Part shown: positions 8,567-16,986 of the stretch, piece by piece
Layout: every line of letters starts with the position of its first letter
Position numbering within the stretch: position 1 is the first letter of the stretch
Assembly: GCF_039655865.1 (NCBI RefSeq)
Contig: NZ_JBBYXL010000003.1
Location: forward strand, 124,001-188,000
Reading direction: 5' to 3'
Length of the DNA stretch: 64,000 nucleotides
Origin: Prosthecobacter sp. SYSU 5D2
GTDB lineage: Bacteria > Verrucomicrobiota > Verrucomicrobiia > Verrucomicrobiales > Verrucomicrobiaceae
Notes under the pieces: model-generated
Told to the model about the DNA's origin: nothing
What the model saw: only the letters and a program-made list of their open reading frames with translations
The model's database searches: none
Program-made: the position numbers and the translations under genes

Positions 8567-10225
8567 ATGAATCATCTTCTCATGCCATCACTCCAAACAC
8601 GCCCCGCTGATGGCAAGCTCTCCAAGCGCTGTGCTTTCTTCCTCTTCATCCTCATGGGATGTGGGACCGCCTCCAGTGCCACCTACCATGTGAGCAGCAC
8701 CGGCCTCGATACTCATCCTGGCACCACCCAAGCCCCTTTCCGTGAGATCCGCAAAGCCCTCGCTGTCATCTCCCCAGGGGATACTGTCATCGTCGCAGAC
8801 GGGACGTATAAAGGTTTCAATGCAGTCGGCATCGGCTCTGCCGATACCGTCACCACCATCATCGCCCCCGGACGCCAGGCCGAGATCCTCAAAACCACCG
8901 ACCGTGGCATTAACGACCCAAACAACATCGTCGTCTGGCAATGCACAAATGTCGTCTTTGACGGATTCCGTTCCTTCAATGCCACCCGTGCTGGTATGCG
9001 CATCATCGAATGCTCACACGTCACCGTCCGCAATTGCGTTTTTGGCGACAATCAGTACTGGGGCATCGTCACCAGTTTCAGCGATGATTTGCTCATCGAA
9101 GACAACGACTGTTATGGCAGCCTGAAGGAGCATGGCATCTACGTGGCCAACAGCGGCGACCGCCCCATCGTGCGGCGTAACAAACTGCATGACAACGTCG
9201 CCTCCGGCCTCCGCTCCAACGGAGACATTTTCCAGGGCGGCGACGGCATCATCACCGGAGCTGTATATGAGGGGAACATCATTTATAACAATGGTGAGAT
9301 CGGTGGGGCCGCCATGAACCTGGACGGCCTCCAGGACGGCATCATCCGCAACAATCTGATCTTTGACAATCTCTCCACCGGCATCGCCATATTCAAAGGC
9401 GGCGGTGCCGAAGGTCCCAAAGGCATGAAGGTGCTGAACAACACCATCATCCTCCCCGCCACCGCCCGCTACAACCTGCGCATTACCGATGTCATCGGCC
9501 CCATCCTGGTCCGCAACAACGTCCTCTACAATGCCAACACCGCCAAAGGCCCCTTCTCCTGGAACACCCCCGAAGATGCCGCCTGGACCGACAGCGACTA
9601 CAATGCCTTTGGCGGCGGCCGTTTTGTATCCACGGATGGCGAGATTTCCCGCATCTCCATGGATACTTGGAGGGCTTCTGGAAACGAACCCCATTCCCTG
9701 CCCTCCGTCGCCCTCGGCAGCCTCTTTGTAGATGAACCGGGGCGCGACTACCGGCTGAAAGCAGCATCACCCCTGATTGATACCGGCACGCCTCTCCCAG
9801 AGGTCCCTACCGACATTCTCGGCACCGCGCGTCCCCTGGGTTCGGCACATGACATCGGTGCCTATGAATACGGCGCCTATTCGTCCTGGAAAGCAAATCA
9901 GGAATTTCCTCCCGATACCCCGATTGATTGGGATTCAGACGAGGACGGCATTCCCCTCCTCCTGGAATACGCCCTGGACATGGACCCCATGAAGGACTCC
10001 AGCCCGGACCTCCCCACTGCCACTCTTACAAATGACCGCCTGCAGCTCGTTTACCCTCTCATACGCACCGATCTTATCTATGCCGTCGAGACAAGCCCCG
10101 ACCTCCTATCCTGGACCACCGTGGGCGTTGATCAGGGCATCCCAGGCTCCACCGTCACCGCCTCCGTGCCACATGGGGAAGAACCCGAACGCCAGTTTCT
10201 GCGGCTCCAAGTCTGGCTGCCATGA
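8567..10225 (+). CDS. Secreted right-handed beta-helix protein
   Basis: A 552-residue protein with a signal peptide (MGCGTASSA region). It then has YHVSSTGLDTHPGT and SPGDTVIVADGTYKG, the opening of DUF1565-type parallel beta-helix proteins. The middle is a ladder of strands rich in N-N-V/I, for example VLNNTII and VRNNVLYN. The C-terminus ends in an Asp-rich DWDSDEDGIP segment followed by a domain seen at the ends of secreted verrucomicrobial proteins. Relatives are polysaccharide lyases or adhesins. No catalytic residues can be assigned, so lyase activity is only possible. Its stop overlaps the next start by 4 bp. Confidence 0.85.
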   Translation: MNHLLMPSLQTRPADGKLSKRCAFFLFILMGCGTASSATYHVSSTGLDTHPGTTQAPFREIRKALAVISPGDTVIVADGTYKGFNAVGIGSADTVTTIIAPGRQAEILKTTDRGINDPNNIVVWQCTNVVFDGFRSFNATRAGMRIIECSHVTVRNCVFGDNQYWGIVTSFSDDLLIEDNDCYGSLKEHGIYVANSGDRPIVRRNKLHDNVASGLRSNGDIFQGGDGIITGAVYEGNIIYNNGEIGGAAMNLDGLQDGIIRNNLIFDNLSTGIAIFKGGGAEGPKGMKVLNNTIILPATARYNLRITDVIGPILVRNNVLYNANTAKGPFSWNTPEDAAWTDSDYNAFGGGRFVSTDGEISRISMDTWRASGNEPHSLPSVALGSLFVDEPGRDYRLKAASPLIDTGTPLPEVPTDILGTARPLGSAHDIGAYEYGAYSSWKANQEFPPDTPIDWDSDEDGIPLLLEYALDMDPMKDSSPDLPTATLTNDRLQLVYPLIRTDLIYAVETSPDLLSWTTVGVDQGIPGSTVTASVPHGEEPERQFLRLQVWLP

Positions 10226-11115
10226 TCGCCTCCAACCAGCCGGCCACTCCTGACGATGTCGCCCGTCATTACGACCAGCTGGACCGTTTTTACCGCCAGA
10301 TCTGGGGTGACCACGTCCACCACGGTCTTTGGCTGACGGGCCGCGAAACCAGCGAGCAGGCCACCCGTAATCTGCTGAATGCTGTCGTTTCCAAGCTTCA
10401 TCTGACTCCCGGCATGGAGCTTTGTGATGTGGGCTGCGGCTACGGTCATAGCGCCCGCATCATCGCCAGCGAGCAGCAGGTCAAAGTCACCGGTCTCACC
10501 ATCTCCCCCGCCCAGCAAAGCTACGCTGCCAGCGCCACCCCACCCGGCTTGCCAGCCACCTTCCTGCTCGAAGACTGGCTGCACAACAAACGTCCCGCTG
10601 CCGCTTACGATGCCCTCATGGCCATCGAAAGCACCGAGCACATGGCCGACAAAGCCCGCGTTTTTAGCGAAGCTGCCCGCGTTCTCAAGCCCGGCGGCCG
10701 CCTGGTCATCTGCGCCTGGCTGGCCCATGAAACGCTGAAGCCCTGGCATCACCGCCACCTCATCGAGCCCATCTGCCGGGAGGGCCGCATGCCCGGCCTC
10801 GGCACCCAGTCCGAATACTCTCATTGGATGACCGCCGCTGGCTTTCACATCGAAGAGGCCCGTGACGTCTCAAAGCAGGTCGCCCGCACCTGGCCCATCT
10901 GCGCCTGGCGTTTTATCCTCGGCACCCTCCGCCGCCCCACCTACATCCGCTTCCTCCTCGATCCCAAAAACGACAACCGCATCTTCGCCCTCACCATGCT
11001 CCGCCTCTGGCTCGCCTACCACACCGGTGCCATGCGCTATGTGATTTTTTCGGCCTTCCTTCAAACATCCAGCAAGGCTCATGCAAAAAATGCCAGCTTG
11101 CAGGTTTCACCATGA
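10222..11115 (+). CDS. Class I SAM-dependent methyltransferase
   Basis: A 297-residue methyltransferase with the SAM motif CDVGCGYGHSA (about residues 72-82), the acidic GLTISPAQ that follows, and a motif III region AARVLKPGGRLVICAW. The N-terminal HYDQLDRFYRQIWGDHVHHGLW resembles sterol, tocopherol and cyclopropane-fatty-acid-type methyltransferases that act on lipids or quinones. The start overlaps the stop of the beta-helix gene by 4 bp (ATGA), so translation is probably coupled, although the two functions have no obvious link. The substrate is unknown. Confidence 0.85.
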   Translation: MIASNQPATPDDVARHYDQLDRFYRQIWGDHVHHGLWLTGRETSEQATRNLLNAVVSKLHLTPGMELCDVGCGYGHSARIIASEQQVKVTGLTISPAQQSYAASATPPGLPATFLLEDWLHNKRPAAAYDALMAIESTEHMADKARVFSEAARVLKPGGRLVICAWLAHETLKPWHHRHLIEPICREGRMPGLGTQSEYSHWMTAAGFHIEEARDVSKQVARTWPICAWRFILGTLRRPTYIRFLLDPKNDNRIFALTMLRLWLAYHTGAMRYVIFSAFLQTSSKAHAKNASLQVSP

Positions 11116-11131
11116 AACGTAATCTGTTACC

Positions 11132-11389
11132 ATGAGCATTCAGGCTGCTTTTCAGCGCGGGGTCACCCCGTTATTGCAAATTCTGCTACCCGGCAAGGAA
11201 AACGCCGTGCTTTCCATCCAGCCGGATCCGGCTTTGACCCGGCGAATCGAGCACCTGGCCAGCCTGTCCACCGAAGGTAGCCTGACACCTGAGGAAGCCG
11301 AGGAATACGAAGGCTACGTCAAGGCCAACAAGTTCGTTGCGATCCTTCGCCGTCAGGCACGCAATCTCAGCCGTCAGTTGGCCAAGTGA
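11132..11389 (+). CDS. Small conserved protein preceding HNH nuclease
   Basis: An 85-residue, mainly helical protein with no signal or membrane segment. The C-terminal half carries LTPEEAEEYEGYV and AILRRQARNLSRQL, a pattern I recall from short proteins encoded directly before HNH endonucleases of the RCEYC type. Its TGA overlaps a GTG that would start the HNH frame (GTGA). That coupling supports a partner or immunity-like role, but no function is established. Confidence 0.65.
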   Translation: MSIQAAFQRGVTPLLQILLPGKENAVLSIQPDPALTRRIEHLASLSTEGSLTPEEAEEYEGYVKANKFVAILRRQARNLSRQLAK

Positions 11390-11790
11390 CGGAGGCCGTC
11401 AAGATTTAGGTAAGAAGTCGTGCGCGCAACCGCTGCGAATACTGCCTCCTGCATCAAGACGACTCTCCGCTTGCATTGCTTCACATCGAGCATATCCGAC
11501 CGAAGAAACATGGCGGTTCTGACAGCCCCGACAATCTATGCCTTGCCTGCATTGACTGCAACCTGCGCAAAGGCAGCAACCTCACTGGCATAGACCCACA
11601 ATCCGAAAAGATCACCGAACTTTTCAATCCCCGCCAGGATACATGGGAAGATCATTTTGAATGGGACGGAGTCCACCTCAAGGGCAAGTCCGCCATTGCC
11701 AGAACCACAATCCGGGTGCTCGACATGAATTCGGACGACCGGCTTGACTTGAGGCTCAGCGGCGAAGAGTTCCCTTCTGAAACTGACTGA
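11386..11790 (+). pseudogene. HNH endonuclease, frame broken near the start
   Basis: From GTG 11386 the frame reads MTEAVKI and then TAG at 11407-11409. It continues open as VRSRARNRCEYC to the stop at 11790. The body is an HNH domain: RCEYC and LACIDCNLRKGSNL zinc Cys pairs, HIEHIRPKKHGGSD with the catalytic His, then ITELFNPRQDTWEDHF. The family normally begins with a T-E-x-V-x-x-L-V-R-x-R-A-like stretch and then RCEYC, so the stop falls inside the conserved N-terminus. The first usable start after it is TTG 11476, which would remove the first Cys pair. A nonsense mutation, a pair of indels or a sequencing error are all possible. Confidence 0.6.
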
Positions 11791-11795
11791 TAAAA

Positions 11796-11830
11796 GAAAA
11801 CGTGGAGCCAGTTGCCGGACTCCACGCTTC
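11796..11830 (-). terminator. Intrinsic terminator after dhaL
   Basis: CGTGGAG (11801-11807) pairs with CTCCACG (11820-11826). On the minus strand the stem is followed by a T-rich run, TTTTCTTTTA. It sits just past the dhaL stop and would end the aldolase-dhaL transcript. Confidence 0.65.
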
Positions 11831-11851
11831 AATTTTACACAATCCTTTTTG

Positions 11852-12481
11852 TTAGTCCGCCTTCACAAAGGCCAGCATGGTTTTTAGCATGATGGTCACG
11901 GAAAGCGCACCGGCATCCGGGAAGCCCAGGCAGGCTTCGCCAAGAGTCTTGGCGCGGCCAAACTGGGCGATCATCGCCTTGCTGGCTTCCACGCCGGATT
12001 CCGCAGCGGCAACGACGGCCGTAAGGGCTTCCGGCAGCGGCTGTCCAGTCACTTCCTTGGCCTTGTCAGCCGCAGGAGCCAGGGCATCAATCATGGTCTT
12101 GTCACCCGGCTTGGCACCGCCCCGCTTCATCACGCCTTCCAGCGCGGCTTGCAGGAACAGGGACAGGCCTTCGGCATCCAGGAACTCGCGATCTTTGACT
12201 GCCTTGCCACCGGCCCGATAGACCGTGCCGAAGAGGGCGCCAGAGGCACCGCCCATGCTGCTCATCATGGCGTTGCCCGTGGTTGCAAACACCTGCTCCA
12301 CACTGGCGGCATCCAGGGGCTCAAGCTGCGCTTTCACCGCTTCCATACCGCGCTTCATGCCCAGGCCATGATCCCCATCGCCGAGGTCACGGTCCGCCTG
12401 GGAGAGCATGGGCTCCGCCTCAATGATGGCATCCGCCACCTGCAGCATCATCAGCCGCACTTGATTGGGTTTCAGTTCCAT
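11852..12481 (-). CDS. dhaL: Dihydroxyacetone kinase subunit DhaL
   Basis: A 209-residue helical DhaL/Dak2 domain. The ADP/Mg-binding acidic cluster DRDLGDGDHGLGMKRG (about residues 30-45) is intact, followed by SSMGGASGALFGT and the late KPGDKTMIDAL. DhaL normally works with DhaK, passing phosphate from ADP-bound cofactor, or ATP in other kinases, to dihydroxyacetone. No dhaK or dhaM is visible. It lies 18 bp after an lsrF-like aldolase in a two-gene operon opposite an AraC regulator. The substrate may therefore be a different ketose or triose, or DhaK may lie elsewhere. Confidence 0.9.
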   Translation of the reverse strand: MELKPNQVRLMMLQVADAIIEAEPMLSQADRDLGDGDHGLGMKRGMEAVKAQLEPLDAASVEQVFATTGNAMMSSMGGASGALFGTVYRAGGKAVKDREFLDAEGLSLFLQAALEGVMKRGGAKPGDKTMIDALAPAADKAKEVTGQPLPEALTAVVAAAESGVEASKAMIAQFGRAKTLGEACLGFPDAGALSVTIMLKTMLAFVKAD

Positions 12482-12499
12482 AAGAGGTCAGGCTTGGGC

Positions 12500-13462
12500 T
12501 TACTTCGTGCCGCGTGCTTTGAGGTCGTTGTAGAGATCATGAGCCTGCTCAGGCGTCAGGTTCTCATGCACCACACCGCGCACCGCCTGCATCATGCTGA
12601 TCGGGGCATCGCTCTGGAAGATGTTGCGGCCCATGTCCACACCGTTGGCACCCTGCTGGATCGCATTGTAGCACATCTTCAGCGCGTCCAGCTCAGGCAG
12701 CTTCTTGCCACCGGCGATCACGATCGGCACAGGGCAGCAGGAGGTCACAGTTTCGAAGTCTTCATCTGTGTAATAGCACTTCACCACATTCGCACCCAGC
12801 TCCGCCATGATGCGGGTGGCCAGGCGGAAATACTGTGCGGTGCGTGCCATCGCACGGCCCACAGCGGTCACGCCCATGACGGCGATGCCATAGCGGCTAG
12901 CTGCATCCACCAGATCCGTCAGGTTCTTCAGGCTCTGGCGCTCATAGGCGCTGCCGATGAAGACCTGCACGGCCAGCACGCTGGCGTTCAGGCGGATGGC
13001 CTCTTCGATGTTCAGCGCGGTGCTCTCATTGGAAAGCGGCTCAAAACCGGGGCGGCCAAATTTGATCTTCTTGCCGTCCAGTTCGCCTTCCCATTCTTCA
13101 AAGGGGCTCACCATGGAGGTGCCGCCGCTGGCTCGCAGGGCGATGGCCTTCTGCGTGGAGGCCGGGATGACGCTGCGCTGGATGCCACGGGTCAGCATGA
13201 GGCAGTCTGCATACGGCTCCAGGGGCAGGATGGTCTGGTCCACACGCTCCAGGCCGGTCGTCGGGCCCTGGAAGTAACCGTGGTCAAAGGCCAGCATCAC
13301 GGTGCGGCCGTCCTTCGGATTGAAAACCTGGCTCAGGCGGTTCTTCAGACCCCAGTCATACTGGTGGGAGCCTTTGAGGAAAAAGCCCGGGGCTTCCTGG
13401 GGCACATGGGTGAAGTATTCCTTCTCTTTCTTGTCTGCTGCGCTGGTGCTGATGTCGGCCAT
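12500..13462 (-). CDS. lsrF: LsrF-like class I aldolase/thiolase
   Basis: A 320-residue DeoC/LacD-type TIM-barrel enzyme. The signature FDHGYFQGP (about residues 59-67) is the motif I associate with LsrF, which cleaves phosphorylated autoinducer-2 product (3-hydroxy-5-phosphonooxypentane-2,4-dione). The Schiff-base lysine candidate is in ANVVKCYYT, and GGKK plus [10 protein letters not shown] form the phosphate-binding end. No other lsr genes are present. With dhaL downstream it more likely serves a sugar-phosphate cleavage route. The gene symbol reflects family resemblance, not proven activity. Confidence 0.75.
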   Translation of the reverse strand: MADISTSAADKKEKEYFTHVPQEAPGFFLKGSHQYDWGLKNRLSQVFNPKDGRTVMLAFDHGYFQGPTTGLERVDQTILPLEPYADCLMLTRGIQRSVIPASTQKAIALRASGGTSMVSPFEEWEGELDGKKIKFGRPGFEPLSNESTALNIEEAIRLNASVLAVQVFIGSAYERQSLKNLTDLVDAASRYGIAVMGVTAVGRAMARTAQYFRLATRIMAELGANVVKCYYTDEDFETVTSCCPVPIVIAGGKKLPELDALKMCYNAIQQGANGVDMGRNIFQSDAPISMMQAVRGVVHENLTPEQAHDLYNDLKARGTK

Positions 13463-13497
13463 AGTAGTATCTGGTTGGAATTAAACGGGCATGCATG

Positions 13498-13538
13498 CTA
13501 GCCATCGAGGCCTTGTCATCCATACCATGAATGGCTAG
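13498..13538. promoter_or_regulatory. Inverted repeat between aldolase and AraC gene
   Basis: CTAGCCAT (13498-13505) and ATGGCTAG (13531-13538) form a perfect dyad with a 25-bp spacer in the 102-bp divergent intergenic region. The position fits an operator for the adjacent AraC regulator; the assignment is inferred from location only. Confidence 0.4.
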
Positions 13539-13564
13539 ACTTGTGTCGAATTTCGCAATCTGCA

Positions 13565-14383
13565 ATGGAAAAACCCGTTCTCAGCCTCGTCCCGCCCGGG
13601 GCAGCCCATCGTGTGGTGGGAAACCGCGCCGTCGCCCTCCCCGGCGTCACCGTGGACATCCTCACCACCCGCAAGATCGAGCTGGAGCAATGGGAGCTGC
13701 GCCGTTTTCATGATCCTTATTGGCGACTCTACTGGCCATTGATCGCCGGTGGCATTGTCGAAATCGTCGGCCAGGAAACCGCCCTCATTCCAGGCAACGT
13801 TTACCTCATTCCCCCGCACACCACCTTCAGCACCCGCACCTCCCAGCCCTTTGCCAAATGGTATGCCCATTTCAATCTCGGCCCCCTCGCGGACCGCGCC
13901 GCGCCCGGCATTTATGCCTTCCCCATCACCGCAGACATGCGCCAGATCATGCAAAAGCTGACGCTCCCGGCCAGTGAAAAAATCCGCTTTCCCTGGCTCT
14001 CCATCCTTTGGGTCGTGGAGGCCGTACAGTGCCTGCCCTCCAGCGTCTGGGACCAGCAGCGCCTGGACGCCCGTGTGCTCACCGCCATGGAGTTCATGAA
14101 CACCCACCTCAGCCTCAAGCTGACGGCGGAGCAGATCGCCCGATACGCCGGCCTTAGCGTCCGCAATTTGAACCACCTCTTCCAGCAGGAGCTTCAGCAG
14201 GCCCCCATGCGAGTGCTGCTGGACTACCGCCTGGATGAAGCCTGCCGTCTGCTGCGCCATGGGGACGCCAGCATCGATGAAATCGCCGAGCAATGCGGTC
14301 TCATCAACCGTCACTACCTCAGCCGCATGATGCGCCAGTACCGCAACACCTCCCCCGCCGCGTATCGCAACGAAATGCTCTGA
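13565..14383 (+). CDS. AraC family transcriptional regulator
   Basis: A 272-residue protein from ATG 13565; an upstream in-frame TTG at 13541 is less likely. The N-terminal half is a cupin-like sensing domain (IPPHTTFSTRTSQPFAKW). The C-terminal 100 residues hold two helix-turn-helix motifs: LTAEQIARYAGLSVRNLNHL and SIDEIAEQCGLINRHYLSR. It is divergent from the lsrF-like/dhaL operon and is the natural candidate to control it in response to the sugar or its phosphate. No membrane segment is present. Confidence 0.88.
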   Translation: MEKPVLSLVPPGAAHRVVGNRAVALPGVTVDILTTRKIELEQWELRRFHDPYWRLYWPLIAGGIVEIVGQETALIPGNVYLIPPHTTFSTRTSQPFAKWYAHFNLGPLADRAAPGIYAFPITADMRQIMQKLTLPASEKIRFPWLSILWVVEAVQCLPSSVWDQQRLDARVLTAMEFMNTHLSLKLTAEQIARYAGLSVRNLNHLFQQELQQAPMRVLLDYRLDEACRLLRHGDASIDEIAEQCGLINRHYLSRMMRQYRNTSPAAYRNEML

Positions 14384-14447
14384 CCGGTCGCGCGCAACTT
14401 TCCTGGCCTAACCGTGTTTCATGCTCCTGAGATACCCCGTTCCAGCC

Positions 14448-16955
14448 ATGAAGATCCTCTTCTGCTCACTCCCTCTTTTCTGCCTTTCCCTCCACGCGGC
14501 GGATCTTACAGCAGATGCCCACGCCGGCATCCCTGCAGACAAGCTGGCATTCTTTGAAAAGAACATCCGCCCCGTGCTGGTGGAGCACTGCTACAAATGC
14601 CACTCGGCGGAATCAGAAAAGATCAAAGGCGGCCTCACTCTGGATACCAAACAGGGCACTCTTCTTGGAGGCGAATCCGGCCATCCCGGCGTCACTCCCG
14701 GCAGCCTTTCTGAGAGCTCGCTCTATGAAGCCATCACCTGGGCCAATGACGACATGCAGATGCCGCCGAAGGACAAGCTGCCTGACGAGGTCATCGCCAA
14801 CTTTCGCAAATGGATCGAGATGGGCGCACCGGATCCTCGCGACCAGACCATCCCCAATGTGGCCGGTGGGCGGCGCGAAATCAACATGCAGGAAGGCCGC
14901 CAGCACTGGGCTTTCCAAAAACCCAAAAGCACCGTCGTCCCCGATCTGAAAGACGAAAACTGGGCCCGCTCCACCATTGACCAGTGGATCCAGGCAGGCT
15001 TTGAAAACGCCGGTATTCAGCCCATGCCGGATGCAGACCGCCGTACCCTCATCCGCCGCATCTCCTTTGACCTTACCGGCCTGCCACCCACCCCGGATGA
15101 AGTGGAAACCTTTGTCCAAGACACCTCCCCGGAGGCCATCAAACGCGTTATTGAGCAGTATCTGGATTCGCCCCGATTTGGCGAGCGCTGGGGCCGTCAC
15201 TGGCTGGACGTGGCCCGGTATGCCGAAAGCAGCGGCAAAGAGGTCAACCTCCTCTACCCTCATGCCTGGCGCTATCGCGACTACGTCATTGACGCCTTCA
15301 ACCGAGACAAACCCTATGACCAGTTTTTGAAAGAGCAGATCGCCGGGGATCTCATGCGCTCTGACAACAAACGTGACCAGGCCGAAAAGATCGTCGCCAC
15401 CGGCTTCCTGGCCATTGGTTCCAAGGGCCACAACAACCGCGATGTGCGCCAGTTCAACATGGATCTCGTGGATGAGCAGATAGACGCCTTGTCGCAATCC
15501 ATGTTAGGCCTTACCCTCGCCTGCGCCCGCTGTCACGACCACAAGTTTGATCCAGTCACCCAGCGCGACTATTACGCCCTGGCCGGCATCTTTCTCAGCA
15601 GCGAGACGCTCTACGGCACCCACCGCCAGCTTCAAAATAACAACCCCGGCACCCTCATCGAGCTGGACCCCGCCGCCGGCCAGCTCTCCGCCCTGGCCAG
15701 CATCTCCCCCTCAGAGGTCGGCCAGCTCAAGCGCCGCTCCGAGGAGGCTGAAGCCGCCGCCGCAGAAATGCAGCGCGATGCCCTGGCCCAGCGCATGCAG
15801 GACCGCGACAGCAACGCCGCCGCCAGCTTTCTCCGTGTGCGGGCAGCCCGTGACCGGGCAGAGACGGTGAAAGCGGATCTGGAGCAATTTCTGGATGACG
15901 GCACCCCGCGCACGCTCGCCATGGGCGTGCTGGACCGCAGCCGTCCTATCAACAGTCCGCTGCTCGTTCGGGGCGATATCAAGCAAGCCGGCGACATCGT
16001 CCCTCGCGGTCTCGTCGAAGTGCTCTGCGCTGAAGGTGAACCCCGCAATATCAGTACCGGCAGCGGTCGTCTGGACCTTGCGTGGTTCATCGCCTCCAAG
16101 GACAATCCTCTCACTGCCCGTGTGATGGCCAACCGCATCTGGCTCAAGCTCATGGGCAGCGGCCTCGTCACCTCGCCGGATAACTTCGGCATCATGGGCC
16201 AGAAACCCACCCACCCGGAGCTTCTCGATCATCTGGCCATTTCCTTCATGAACAACGGCTGGTCGGTCAAATCTCTCATCCGGGAAATCATGTTCACCCG
16301 CACGTATCAAATGAGTTCCACTTACCATGCGCAAAACTTTGCCGTGGATCCGGACAATACATACCGCTGGCGCATGAACCAGCGCCGCCTGGATGCCGAG
16401 GCCATTCGTGATGCCATGCTCGCCGTCTCCGGCACGCTCAATCTCTATCCCGTTGACGGCTCCCCCGTCGCCCGCGCCCCGGAAGGCCGCGAAGGCATCT
16501 TCACCCTCGCCCGTGACCTGAGCACCCAGCCATACAACTACCGCAGCATCTACCTGCCCATCATCCGCGACCAGATCCCGGAAATCCTCAGCGTCTTCGA
16601 CTTCCCCGATGCCAGCCTGGTCAATGGCGAGCGTGACAACACCAACGTCCCCGGCCAGAGCCTGTTCCTCATGAACAACCCACAATCCATCAGCGCGGCC
16701 GATGCTTTCGCCGCCCGCCTCGCCAAGCATGAGGGCAGCCCCATGGACCGTCTCATTTACGCCTACCAGCTCGCCTTTTCCCGCTCTCCCACGGAGGACG
16801 AATTGGCCGCCATCAGAAGTTTCTGGACCCGCTTCCCCCAGCAGGCCGCCGGAGACAAAAGCACGCCTGAAGCACGCTCTCAGGCCCAGTACGCCGCCCT
16901 GTCTGCCTTTTGCCAAAGCCTCATGGCCAGCGCCGAATTCCGTTATTTAAACTGA
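14448..16955 (+). CDS. PSD1 cytochrome c / DUF1549-DUF1553 protein
   Basis: An 835-residue exported protein starting at ATG 14448 with a signal peptide ending near HAAD. A heme-type CYKCH motif (Cys48, Cys51, His52) opens the PSD1 domain. DUF1549 follows (FDLTGLPPTP, FGERWGRHWLDVARYAES), with a second CARCH site (Cys359, Cys362, His363). The C-terminal DUF1553 contains NRIWLKLMG and QSLFLMNNPQ. This architecture is a hallmark of Planctomycetes and Verrucomicrobia and almost always precedes a DUF1501 gene, as here, 31 bp downstream. The pair is thought to be periplasmic redox or substrate-processing machinery, but no activity is established. Confidence 0.92.
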   Translation: MKILFCSLPLFCLSLHAADLTADAHAGIPADKLAFFEKNIRPVLVEHCYKCHSAESEKIKGGLTLDTKQGTLLGGESGHPGVTPGSLSESSLYEAITWANDDMQMPPKDKLPDEVIANFRKWIEMGAPDPRDQTIPNVAGGRREINMQEGRQHWAFQKPKSTVVPDLKDENWARSTIDQWIQAGFENAGIQPMPDADRRTLIRRISFDLTGLPPTPDEVETFVQDTSPEAIKRVIEQYLDSPRFGERWGRHWLDVARYAESSGKEVNLLYPHAWRYRDYVIDAFNRDKPYDQFLKEQIAGDLMRSDNKRDQAEKIVATGFLAIGSKGHNNRDVRQFNMDLVDEQIDALSQSMLGLTLACARCHDHKFDPVTQRDYYALAGIFLSSETLYGTHRQLQNNNPGTLIELDPAAGQLSALASISPSEVGQLKRRSEEAEAAAAEMQRDALAQRMQDRDSNAAASFLRVRAARDRAETVKADLEQFLDDGTPRTLAMGVLDRSRPINSPLLVRGDIKQAGDIVPRGLVEVLCAEGEPRNISTGSGRLDLAWFIASKDNPLTARVMANRIWLKLMGSGLVTSPDNFGIMGQKPTHPELLDHLAISFMNNGWSVKSLIREIMFTRTYQMSSTYHAQNFAVDPDNTYRWRMNQRRLDAEAIRDAMLAVSGTLNLYPVDGSPVARAPEGREGIFTLARDLSTQPYNYRSIYLPIIRDQIPEILSVFDFPDASLVNGERDNTNVPGQSLFLMNNPQSISAADAFAARLAKHEGSPMDRLIYAYQLAFSRSPTEDELAAIRSFWTRFPQQAAGDKSTPEARSQAQYAALSAFCQSLMASAEFRYLN

Positions 16956-16986
16956 TCCTTTGTCAAACCCTCTGCCCTCTCACGCC

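Noticed and set aside
12500-13462. Evidence for a complete AI-2 (lsr) quorum-sensing pathway
   Set aside because: Only the LsrF-like aldolase is present; no LsrK, LsrR or transporter genes are near, and AI-2E proteins are not specific to AI-2.
12149-13501. 450-codon plus-strand frame opposite dhaL and the aldolase
   Set aside because: Rich in His and Gln, spans two well-supported genes on the other strand, and has no family pattern.
15711-16916. 401-codon minus-strand frame inside the PSD1 gene
   Set aside because: Antisense to conserved DUF1549/DUF1553 coding sequence; Gly/Val/Asp-rich without motifs.
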